Assembly (NCBI GenBank): GCA_964541075.1
Contig: CAZIPZ010000040.1
Span: 1 to 23,275, forward strand
Direction: 5' to 3'
Source: CAZIPZ01 sp964541075
Lineage (GTDB): Bacteria; Acidobacteriota; Terriglobia; 20CM-2-55-15
DNA: 23,275 nucleotides
Shown here: one piece after another, positions 1-6,557 of the stretch
Numbering within the stretch: position 1 is the stretch's first letter
Layout of the letters: every line of letters begins with the position of its first letter
The notes under the pieces: model-generated
What the model saw: the letters and a program-made list of their open reading frames with translations, nothing else
Told to the model about the DNA's origin: nothing
Database searches by the model: none
Program-made: the position numbers and the translations under genes

Positions 1-183
1 GCTCTTTCATTTGGGATCAAATCCGCATCCGTGAAATCCGTACAGGATTTCCGCGAAGTTTTCAATTGCTCCTTAAAATCGCGAGAGCCGTGGATGATCG
101 TCGTCGATTCGGCTTCAATCGGAGAGCCAAGGAAGGCGTTTTCAGGCCCGGATGGCGGGGCTGAGCTTTATAAGCCGCACTAG
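1..183 (+). CDS. C-terminal fragment of a probable thiamine-pyrophosphate-dependent enzyme
   Basis: The frame is open from the left edge to a TAG at 181-183, giving 60 residues with no start in the window, so the gene begins outside. The visible part, with motifs SFGIKSASVKSVQDF and EPWMIVVDSASIG, resembles the end of the C-terminal TPP-binding domain of acetolactate synthase or benzoylformate decarboxylase-like enzymes. In that family a helix starting AxxFG is followed by a short 'EL..AL' helix and then a 'GPVLIEV'-type final strand. The exact reaction cannot be told from this tail. The gene converges on the PhoX-like gene: both stops lie in the same CTAG at 180-183. An aldehyde dehydrogenase lies 1.4 kb further on the same strand, which would fit a decarboxylase making an aldehyde, but that link is a guess. 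Coding looks credible; the family call is moderate. Confidence 0.6.
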   Translation, partial: ALSFGIKSASVKSVQDFREVFNCSLKSREPWMIVVDSASIGEPRKAFSGPDGGAELYKPH

Positions 184-1532
184 AATGCGCGACGCTCCCA
201 TGGCCCTGTGATCGCGACGGTTAGTCCCGGTGTGTGGAAGTTCAAGAACATCAGTGCTCCATCGGGCGAAAAGGCGACGCCCGCCAGCTTCGAATTATTC
301 AAAACATTCCTGGCAAGTTTGTAGGGTTGTCCGCGAGAGTTGAGGCCAACAACGAAGTTTCCGTCTGGTCCATTCTCGCAAAGGATAAGGTCTCCCCAAG
401 GAGACAGCGTCATGTCGTCGGGCATGTCCAGCACTTGTCTATCGCGGGACTCCATGAAGAGAGTCAATTTCGAAGTGCGCGGAATGTATCGCCAGACTTG
501 TCCCGCTTTCTGCGGTCCTCCCGTCGCCGCCGAAAAATAAATCACTCCCTGGCCGGCGCACATGCCTTCAACTCGCGCGAACTTCGCAGCTCCATCATCG
601 AACCCACGAAGTCTAAGATCATCGTCGGGTGACTCCACATCCTTCAGGTCAATCCAATCGGTGTCCAGAGACTGCCCCACCTGAGCGGCGGGTCGCACCC
701 AATTGGTCATATCGGCGCTTTTCATCCCAACGATTCTCAAAGCCTGAAGACGACCCGTGCGCGGGTCGGTTTCGCTGTTTGGAATGAACCGGTAAATAAG
801 GCCGTCATCACGCACTTCAGACTGATAAATGATTCCACTTTCGGGATCGACGGCGAGGCCTCCCCGATTGAACCGGCCCATGGGACGTAAAGGAAAAGTC
901 CTGTCAAGTCCAACCAGCGGGCTTGCACGAACCTCGAAAGCATATCCGTGACCTGTCTCATAAGCGCCGGTCGCAGGCTGGACGCTTTGTTCACAGCTGA
1001 TCCATGTTCCCCATGGCGTGGGCCCGCCGCCGCAGTTGCGAATAGTTCCCGCAAGACTGAGATACTGACGAATCACCCGTCTATTCCGCGCATCGTAAAG
1101 GACGGTGGTCGATCCGCCCAGGCAGGGCATTGTGCCGCCGCCTCTGTCGTACATTTCTTCCGGACCGACGTATCTCAGCAACTCGTTGGCTGCGCCAAAG
1201 GGACCGGTCTTAACGTCTTCCGGCATCATTTCGTGATTGCGCACGAGGACCACCCGATCCGATTGCCTGGTTGCGAATGCGGCCATCGCTCCAAAGGCCG
1301 AAGGCACAAAGAATCCGTCGTCCATTTGAGCGCCGACTTTTGAAATCGTTTCGTAACTAAAATCGAGGGGTAAATCCAGCATTCGATTTCGGTCTTCGAT
1401 GAGTGCGCCAAATGAGCCTGCGTCCGTGGGCGTCTTAGCCGCCGCCGATTGTCCGAGGAGATTATCGATCTTTGTGAAACCCAGCCCGAGAGCGGCTGAG
1501 CCGAGCAAGAACTTGCGTCTGTTGAACTGCAT
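180..1532 (-). CDS. PhoX-like (DUF839) protein with twin-arginine signal peptide
   Basis: 450-residue protein. The N-terminus has a twin-arginine export signal (NRRKFLLG, residues 4-11, then a hydrophobic stretch to about 27), so it should cross the membrane folded. The rest matches the PhoX/DUF839 beta-propeller family: RNHE (98-101), GGSTTVLYD (139-147), NCGGGPTPWGTWISCE (166-181), VDPESGIIY (228-236), PDDMTLSPWGD and a final AFSPDGALMFLNFH. Known PhoX enzymes are Ca/Fe-dependent alkaline phosphatases of the periplasm or cell surface. Odd point: where family members usually read GRFxHE, this protein reads GRFNRG (219-224), so the His-Glu pair is absent; the bases at 840-890 confirm this. 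Phosphatase activity is therefore uncertain. The gene is divergent from the aldehyde dehydrogenase with a 52-bp gap. The start is supported by the Tat motif and a TAAGAT box 6 nt upstream; no clear Shine-Dalgarno is visible. Confidence 0.85.
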   Translation of the reverse strand: MQFNRRKFLLGSAALGLGFTKIDNLLGQSAAAKTPTDAGSFGALIEDRNRMLDLPLDFSYETISKVGAQMDDGFFVPSAFGAMAAFATRQSDRVVLVRNHEMMPEDVKTGPFGAANELLRYVGPEEMYDRGGGTMPCLGGSTTVLYDARNRRVIRQYLSLAGTIRNCGGGPTPWGTWISCEQSVQPATGAYETGHGYAFEVRASPLVGLDRTFPLRPMGRFNRGGLAVDPESGIIYQSEVRDDGLIYRFIPNSETDPRTGRLQALRIVGMKSADMTNWVRPAAQVGQSLDTDWIDLKDVESPDDDLRLRGFDDGAAKFARVEGMCAGQGVIYFSAATGGPQKAGQVWRYIPRTSKLTLFMESRDRQVLDMPDDMTLSPWGDLILCENGPDGNFVVGLNSRGQPYKLARNVLNNSKLAGVAFSPDGALMFLNFHTPGLTVAITGPWERRAF

Positions 1533-1567
1533 AGGGTCATCTTATCGGAAGAGGCGTGGCCGGCCAA
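1533..1567 (-). promoter_or_regulatory. Candidate leaderless promoter of the PhoX-like gene
   Basis: On the minus strand TAAGAT (1544-1539) lies exactly 6 nt before the ATG. A -35-like TTGGCC (1567-1562, four of six consensus bases) lies 17 nt further upstream. Transcription would begin at or next to the start codon. No Shine-Dalgarno sequence is present. Confidence 0.45.
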
Positions 1568-1569
1568 AC

Positions 1570-1584
1570 TGATATGATCGGTGA
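1570..1584 (+). promoter_or_regulatory. Candidate leaderless promoter of the aldehyde dehydrogenase gene
   Basis: The extended -10 element TG-A-TATGAT (1570-1578) is followed by six bases and then the ATG at 1585. The usual 7-nt distance from -10 to transcription start would place +1 on the start codon. There is no recognisable -35, which is common with an extended -10, and no convincing Shine-Dalgarno. Confidence 0.45.
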
Positions 1585-2976
1585 ATGTCTCCGCAAACCC
1601 CTGCCAGCGTGCGCAACCCTGCAAATGTTACTGAGGTTGTGGGTTTCGTCCCGATCCTTACCGCAGGGGAGGTCCACCGTGTCTTAGAGCGAGCTCATGA
1701 AGCGTTTCGATCCTGGGGGCGAACAAATCCTCAGGATCGTTCGGACCGCTTGAGAGCATCGGCGAGGGCTTTGCGCGAGGCGTCCGAACATTTGGCCAGG
1801 CTTTTTGTGAAAGAGAACGGAAAACCACTGCAAGAGGCCCGCCGCGACATTCAGCGTTCGATAGAGGTGATGGAGCGTATTGCCGATCTCGCAACGGACT
1901 GGTTTGAGCCTTCGATTATCGATTCTGAACAGCCCGTCTGGATTCGAAAGCGGCCAAGGGGATTAACGGCTGTCATATCTCCCTGGAATTCGCCGGTCCT
2001 TCTCAGCTTCAAACGTTTTGTCCCGGCCGTGGCTGCAGGAAACACCGTGGTCGTCAAGCCGGCGACCAACTGTCCATTGACCGTAATGGAGTGCATCCGA
2101 ATTGTCGGCGAGCACTTTCCACCGGACGTACTGAACGTCGTAACCGGTTCGGGTTCAATTGTCGGCGAAGTACTCGCATCCGACGAACGCGTGCGCACCG
2201 TCGCGTTTACTGGAAGTACGAAAACGGGTCGTCGCGTCATGGAACTTGCGGCGCCGAGTGTGAAGCAACTCTTTCTGGAACTCGGAGGGAATGATCCGGC
2301 AATCGTTCTTTCCGACGCCTCTCTTGATGAGCAAGCCATACAGCGCATGACGAGCGCGATTCTTCGGTCTGCTGGGCAAGTTTGCATCGCGATCAAACGA
2401 ATCTACGTCCATCACTCCAGGTTTCGCGAACTGGTGGATAAGCTGACGGATTCTTTCGACCGTGTGGTCGTTGGAGACGGGCTGCTTCCCGAAACCACAA
2501 TGGGACCTCTGAATAACAAGGCTCAATTTGATTTCGTGTCAGGTCTTCTGGAAACCTGTCGTGGTGAGGGTCTGGAGGTCGTCACGAAAGGAGGCAAGCT
2601 CTCGCCGCATACCTGGCAACACGGATACTTCCTATTGCCGTCGATTGTGTTGGGAGCGGCGCAGCATGCCCAGATTGTACATTGCGAGCAATTTGGTCCG
2701 ATTATTCCCATTGTGCCATTTTCGGACGAAGACGAGGCTCTGACATGGGCAAACGACACCGATTACGGACTTCGGGCTTCGGTCTGGACATCGAACCGGG
2801 GGAAAGCATCCGAGTTTGCGGACCTGCTTCAGGCGGGAGCCGTTTTTCATAATAATCACGGAATCTTTCGCGATGTTTTGATCGAATTTCCGGGTGTGAA
2901 GCAGAGCGGATTGGGTCATCACTCGCGACTGGGCGGCCTCGATTACTATTCCGACAGCTTCGGATTTGCGGATTAA
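1585..2976 (+). CDS. NAD(P)-dependent aldehyde dehydrogenase
   Basis: 463 residues, a full-length member of the aldehyde dehydrogenase superfamily, which oxidises an aldehyde to the carboxylic acid with NAD(P)+. Visible hallmarks in order: the PWNSP loop with the oxyanion-hole Asn (N135), the cofactor-binding Lys in VVVKPA (K158), the FTGST nucleotide-binding turn (208-212), the general base in LELGGNDP (E232), the nucleophile in SAGQVCIA (C267) and a C-terminal VKQSGLGHHSR. All catalytic residues are intact. The substrate cannot be predicted from sequence. It is a single-domain cytosolic enzyme with no signal peptide. The FRG gene follows after 31 bp but appears to have its own promoter inside that gap. 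The start at 1585 is preferred because of the TATGAT box 6 nt upstream and because it gives a normal N-terminus. Confidence 0.9.
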   Translation: MSPQTPASVRNPANVTEVVGFVPILTAGEVHRVLERAHEAFRSWGRTNPQDRSDRLRASARALREASEHLARLFVKENGKPLQEARRDIQRSIEVMERIADLATDWFEPSIIDSEQPVWIRKRPRGLTAVISPWNSPVLLSFKRFVPAVAAGNTVVVKPATNCPLTVMECIRIVGEHFPPDVLNVVTGSGSIVGEVLASDERVRTVAFTGSTKTGRRVMELAAPSVKQLFLELGGNDPAIVLSDASLDEQAIQRMTSAILRSAGQVCIAIKRIYVHHSRFRELVDKLTDSFDRVVVGDGLLPETTMGPLNNKAQFDFVSGLLETCRGEGLEVVTKGGKLSPHTWQHGYFLLPSIVLGAAQHAQIVHCEQFGPIIPIVPFSDEDEALTWANDTDYGLRASVWTSNRGKASEFADLLQAGAVFHNNHGIFRDVLIEFPGVKQSGLGHHSRLGGLDYYSDSFGFAD

Positions 2977-3007
2977 TGGAAGACTCCGCATATCCTATGA
3001 TTCAAGA
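2973..3007 (+). promoter_or_regulatory. Candidate leaderless promoter of the FRG-domain gene
   Basis: TATGAT at 2996-3001 is followed by six bases and the ATG at 3008. TTAATG at 2973-2978, 17 nt upstream, is a weak -35 (three of six). This supports the ATG at 3008 over the upstream TTG at 2966 inside the ALDH gene, and suggests that FRG-maf-selB forms its own transcription unit. Confidence 0.4.
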
Positions 3008-3796
3008 ATGAACGAAACGCCATACGACGTCGTTAGACTGAAATCATGGGAGGAGTACCTCTTGATGATCGGGGATTCGCCATATCACAATTGGGCGTTC
3101 CGCGGTCAGCGCGACGCAAAAGGGCCGCTGTTCAGCGCTCTCTCCCGTTATTTGCAGACGTTCAAGATTGACTCGCGCGCGTGGCCTGAGCAAGAGGAGC
3201 GAATCCTCCGTATATTCAAACGTAAGGCGATTCATCTTGTGGATCACGTTCCAGAGCGCGATGACGATTTTCAATGGCTTGCCTTGATGCAGGATCATGG
3301 CGCCCCTACGCGGCTTCTTGATTTCACTTGGTCGCCCTACGTCGCAGCGTTCTTTGCACTGCATAACACCACGGAGGAAGGCGTGATCTGGGCGTGCAAT
3401 CCTTTTGAAATCGAAAAGCGCAAGAAGCTTGATCTGGAGTCTCCTGGAGCCTTCCGTAAACATTTTCTGACGGGAAAGAGTTCTTTCGTCTACCTGGGGG
3501 AGCCGCACGCAATGAATCGGCGCTTGATTGCACAGTCTGGGACTTTTCTAGTCCCGGGCGTACTTGGGAAGTCTATCGAGGATATTCTGATGGAATATCC
3601 GAATCCCAGGGATACGTTGATCAAATTCGTTCTGCCCGCAGATTCTATTCGTGACAAGGGCATGCGCGAGCTCTACCGCATGAACATAACTCAGGCCACA
3701 TTGTTTCCTGACCTGGATGGACTGGCGCGTTCGCTAGCCTATGAGCTCGAGTTCCACTGGGCATACGATCCCCGGAACATGTCCGAAGGCCGATGA
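3008..3796 (+). CDS. FRG-domain-containing protein
   Basis: 262 residues from the ATG at 3008; an in-frame TTG at 2966 would add 14 residues but overlaps the ALDH gene. It carries both signatures of the FRG domain: FRGQ at residues 31-34, and HGAPTRLLDFTWSP (97-110) followed by the helix YVAAFFALH. FRG is named for its Phe-Arg-Gly motif; its biochemical activity is not established to my knowledge, and such proteins are often accessory genes, sometimes near phage-defence or mobile loci. There is no signal peptide or membrane segment. The stop overlaps the Maf start as ATGA, so translation of the two is probably coupled. The link to Maf and SelB is unexplained. Domain call is firm; function unknown. 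Confidence 0.8.
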   Translation: MNETPYDVVRLKSWEEYLLMIGDSPYHNWAFRGQRDAKGPLFSALSRYLQTFKIDSRAWPEQEERILRIFKRKAIHLVDHVPERDDDFQWLALMQDHGAPTRLLDFTWSPYVAAFFALHNTTEEGVIWACNPFEIEKRKKLDLESPGAFRKHFLTGKSSFVYLGEPHAMNRRLIAQSGTFLVPGVLGKSIEDILMEYPNPRDTLIKFVLPADSIRDKGMRELYRMNITQATLFPDLDGLARSLAYELEFHWAYDPRNMSEGR

Positions 3797-4356
3797 ATCT
3801 TGTACTCGCATCGCAGTCCATTCGCAGGCGAGACTTGCTCGCAATTCTCGGTATTCCTTTCACTATCGCCCCTTCCTCTATCGACGAAGTGCCACTTGCA
3901 AATGAGACGCCGGAAACGTTTGCCGTTCGAGTGGCCCGAGAAAAGGGAATGGAAGTGGCCTCCCGCCTTTCGGCTTCCGTAGTTTTATCTGCAGATACCG
4001 TGGTTGCGATCGATGCTGAAATACTAGGGAAGCCCAAAGACGAATCGGACGCCATACGCATGCTGACGAAGTTGTCCGGCCGCGAACACTTGGTGATCAC
4101 AGCGGTCTGTGTGATTAATCAGACAAAGCAGGAGGTTCTGGAAGGTGTGGAGCGCACCCGGGTGTGGTTTAAACAGATAACCGAGAGCCAAATTCGCGAC
4201 TATGTTCGGCGGGAGAATGTTTACGATAAGGCCGGTGCATATGCTATTCAGGGATATGCGGGAGTATACATTCCAAGAATCGAGGGGAATTATTTCAATG
4301 TCATGGGTTTGCCTCTTCCTCTCGTACACGAATTGTTATGCCGCACATTATCGTAG
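3793..4356 (+). CDS. maf: Maf-family nucleoside triphosphate pyrophosphatase
   Basis: 187 residues, the normal size for Maf. Family members hydrolyse non-canonical or dTTP/UTP nucleotides to monophosphate and pyrophosphate, a house-cleaning role also connected with control of septum formation. Visible motifs: the N-terminal VLASQSIRRRDLL loop, the catalytic Asp in SADTVV (D68), GKPKDESDAIRML (79-91) and DKAGAYAIQGYAG (145-157). The last is closer to the YhdE (dTTP/UTP) subgroup than to YceF, from memory of the families. The start lies in an ATGA overlap with the FRG gene, with a GAAGG just upstream. The 3' end overlaps the selB start by 19 bases, so FRG, Maf and SelB form a tightly packed set. 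Confidence 0.92.
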   Translation: MNLVLASQSIRRRDLLAILGIPFTIAPSSIDEVPLANETPETFAVRVAREKGMEVASRLSASVVLSADTVVAIDAEILGKPKDESDAIRMLTKLSGREHLVITAVCVINQTKQEVLEGVERTRVWFKQITESQIRDYVRRENVYDKAGAYAIQGYAGVYIPRIEGNYFNVMGLPLPLVHELLCRTLS

Positions 4357-6242
4357 GAACAGCAGGACACATCGATCACGGCAAGACTGCCTTGGTGAAG
4401 GCCTTGACCGGCATCGATGCGGATCGGCTCAAGGAAGAGAAGGAACGCGGAATCACCATCGATATCGGTTTCGCCAATCTCAGTCTCGATGCTGACACCA
4501 CGATCGGCTTTATCGATGTGCCGGGTCACGAACGCTTCATTAAGAACATGCTGGCGGGCGTCTGGGGCATCGACTTGGTCATGCTGGTCATCGCCGCCGA
4601 TGAATCCGTCATGCCGCAGACGCGCGAACACCTGGAGATATGCAAACTGCTGCACATCAAACGGGGTTTCACCGTTCTCACGAAAATCGACGTGGTTGAA
4701 AAAGGCATGGTCGAGCTTGCGGAGTCGGAAATTCGAGAATTCCTCCACGACTCATTCCTCGAACGTTCTCCAATTGTAAAAATCAGTTCGCGCACAGGCG
4801 AAGGCATACCTGAAGTTCTTGATACGTTACGCGAGTTTTGCAAGACGACCCCTGCGAAAGATGCGAGTGAGATTTTTCGACTTCCTGTCGACCGATCATT
4901 CTCCATGAAGGGGTTCGGTGCTGTTGTGACAGGCACTCTCATCGCCGGACAGATCCGGAAGGAAGAAGAAGTCGAAGCCTTTCCATCCGGGAGGCGCGCG
5001 CGCGTACGAGGAATTCAGGTGCACGGCGCCGCAACAAGTACAGCGGTGGCCGGACAGCGTACAGCGCTGAATCTTCAGGGTGTCGATGTGACAGAGATCC
5101 ACCGGGGCATGGTTCTTGCTGACCCCGGCCTCTTCTCTGCCGCATCGATGTTGGATTGCCATTTCGAGCTCCTGGCGTCCGCACCGAATCCAATTCACGG
5201 CAGAAAACGTATTCGATTTCACGCGGGAGCGGCGGAAGTCATGGGCTATGCGGTCTTACTCGGTCAGGAGCGGCTCAATCCCGGCCAGGCCGCATTCGCC
5301 CAGATTCGGCTTGAGACGCCTGTGCTCGCGCTTCCAAGAGATCGTTTTATTGTTCGCCAATACTCGCCGATGACAACGATCGGAGGTGGAGAAATTCTAG
5401 ACGCCGCATCGGCCAAGCATCGGCGAGCCGACGGCGAAATTTTGCAACGATTGAAAGTACTGAAGGATGGTTCTGACGAAGACCGTTTGATGGTCTGGAT
5501 CGATGAAGCCGGCCTTTCGGCGGCCGCTCTGAATTATCTCGTGGGCCGTTCGGGTCTGCAGCGCCGAACCGTCTCCGACCTGCTTGCAGGGCTGGGGAAA
5601 TCAGGCCGCGTCGTGCTGTTAAGCGCGATTTCTCACACTGCGGTTTCGGCGAGGGTGTTTGCTGATGCATCTGAAAAGATCATGGCCGAAGTTCGAAAAT
5701 TTCATCAGGCCAATCCACTGATAAAAGGAATCGGAAGGGAGGAACTGAAAGCCCGGGCTTTAGGAAACGTTTCGCCGCTGGTGTTTCAGGCCCTTCTGGA
5801 AAAGTTGGTATTGGATCGCAAGATTGTGGTGGTTCAAGATCTTGTCCATGAATTCGGCAGGGCGATCACGCTTAAAGGAGACGAACAGAGGATGAGGGAT
5901 CAACTGATCGAGCAGTTCCGTCATCTCGGTTTGCGCGCCTCCTCGCCGGATGAACTCATTGCCACCCTGAAGCTGGATTCGGGTCTCGCGAGAAAGATAA
6001 TTCAGTTCTTGATTAAGGAAAATCTGCTGATCAAGGTGAGCGAAGACATGATCATCGACCGCGAGGCGATGGAGGCGTTGATCAAAGAGATAAGAGATCG
6101 GAAGGCAATAAATCCGAAACTGGGTGTGGCTGAGTTCAAGGATTTAGCAGGTGTTTCCAGGAAGTATGCAATCCCGCTGCTCGAATACTTGGACCGGCAG
6201 CGGGTGACCAGGAGGGTCGGAGACGATCGGATGATTCTCTAG
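4338..6242 (+). CDS. selB: Selenocysteine-specific translation elongation factor SelB
   Basis: 634 residues, the typical SelB length. It delivers Sec-tRNA(Sec) to UGA codons that are followed by a SECIS hairpin. The N-terminal GTPase domain shows G1 GTAGHIDHGKT (7-17), RGITIDIGF (37-45) as the G2 region, G3 DVPGHE (60-65), G4 TKID (115-118) and G5-like SSRTGEG. Two EF-Tu-like barrels follow (VTGTLIAGQI; a HRGMVLADPG segment), then a long C-terminal part consistent with the winged-helix domains that bind SECIS RNA. GITIDIGF rather than EF-Tu's GITI.T is characteristic of SelB. It overlaps maf by 19 bases. No selA, selD or tRNA-Sec gene and no UGA-containing selenoprotein gene is visible in the window. 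It converges on tatA with a 4-bp gap. Confidence 0.95.
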   Translation: MPHIIVGTAGHIDHGKTALVKALTGIDADRLKEEKERGITIDIGFANLSLDADTTIGFIDVPGHERFIKNMLAGVWGIDLVMLVIAADESVMPQTREHLEICKLLHIKRGFTVLTKIDVVEKGMVELAESEIREFLHDSFLERSPIVKISSRTGEGIPEVLDTLREFCKTTPAKDASEIFRLPVDRSFSMKGFGAVVTGTLIAGQIRKEEEVEAFPSGRRARVRGIQVHGAATSTAVAGQRTALNLQGVDVTEIHRGMVLADPGLFSAASMLDCHFELLASAPNPIHGRKRIRFHAGAAEVMGYAVLLGQERLNPGQAAFAQIRLETPVLALPRDRFIVRQYSPMTTIGGGEILDAASAKHRRADGEILQRLKVLKDGSDEDRLMVWIDEAGLSAAALNYLVGRSGLQRRTVSDLLAGLGKSGRVVLLSAISHTAVSARVFADASEKIMAEVRKFHQANPLIKGIGREELKARALGNVSPLVFQALLEKLVLDRKIVVVQDLVHEFGRAITLKGDEQRMRDQLIEQFRHLGLRASSPDELIATLKLDSGLARKIIQFLIKENLLIKVSEDMIIDREAMEALIKEIRDRKAINPKLGVAEFKDLAGVSRKYAIPLLEYLDRQRVTRRVGDDRMIL

Positions 6243-6246
6243 AGAG

Positions 6247-6408
6247 TTATGCGTGTTTTTCCTTCTCGTCGTCGTTCTTCACGGATTTCTTGAAATTCTT
6301 AATGCCTTCTCCAATTCCTTTGCCCATTTCGGGTAAGCGCTTGGCGCCAAAGATGAAGAAAATAATGACGAGAATGATTAAAAGTTCGGGCATGCCCAAC
6401 CTAAACAT
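6247..6408 (-). CDS. tatA: TatA/TatE-family twin-arginine translocase subunit (53 aa)
   Basis: A small gene of 53 residues. The protein starts MFRLGMPELLIIL, followed by one hydrophobic helix (about residues 7-20), the hinge FGAKRLPEMGKGIGEGI (20-36) and a short Lys/Asp/Glu-rich tail. The Phe-Gly hinge followed by a Leu-Pro amphipathic helix is diagnostic of TatA/TatE; TatA oligomers form the conduit of the Sec-independent export pathway for folded proteins. TatB is unlikely because the tail is far too short. A perfect AGGAGG lies at 6418-6413, 4 nt before the ATG. The PhoX-like protein in this window carries a Tat signal and is a plausible client. No tatB or tatC is adjacent. The stop is 4 bp from the selB stop on the other strand. 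Confidence 0.93.
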   Translation of the reverse strand: MFRLGMPELLIILVIIFFIFGAKRLPEMGKGIGEGIKNFKKSVKNDDEKEKHA

Positions 6409-6465
6409 GGATCCTCCTGCTGAAAAGCCTGACCCAGTATAGCGGAACGCGTCGGGCTTTGCCCA
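6409..6465 (-). promoter_or_regulatory. Promoter and ribosome binding site of tatA
   Basis: On the minus strand, TATACT (6441-6436) is a good -10. TGGGCA (6465-6460, 18-nt spacer) is the best -35 found, four of six consensus bases. AGGAGG at 6418-6413 is a full Shine-Dalgarno. Unlike the phoX, ALDH, FRG and NFACT starts, this gene has a conventional short leader of about 20 nt. Confidence 0.45.
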
Positions 6466-6500
6466 AGAAATACTCGTTTGGCGCCGTTGATTCTGATCAA

Positions 6501-6540
6501 AGGCTCGCTAACGGCCGCGCTAGGAGGAGGTTAGGAGCCT
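6501..6540 (-). terminator. Hairpin downstream of the PEP-CTERM gene, possible terminator
   Basis: The arms 6501-6512 and 6530-6540 pair over about 11 bp (AGGCTCCTAAC against GTTAGCGAGCCT, one bulged C) with a 17-nt loop. It begins 18 nt past the stop of the PEP-CTERM gene on the minus strand. The following T-run is short (TTTGAT), so termination would be weak or Rho-assisted. Confidence 0.4.
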
Positions 6541-6557
6541 TCGAGATCGACCGTAAA

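Noticed and set aside
1556..1568. GGCCGGCC palindrome between phoX and ALDH as an operator
   Set aside because: It is a simple GC palindrome; part of it overlaps the presumed -35 of phoX, but nothing else marks it as a regulator site.
2966..3007. Longer N-terminus for the FRG protein starting at TTG 2966
   Set aside because: It overlaps the ALDH gene, adds 14 residues outside the FRG domain, and the TATGAT box fits the ATG at 3008.
6454..6464. GGGC-TTT-GCCC mini-hairpin as a terminator
   Set aside because: The stem is only 4 bp with no T-run, and it overlaps the probable tatA promoter.
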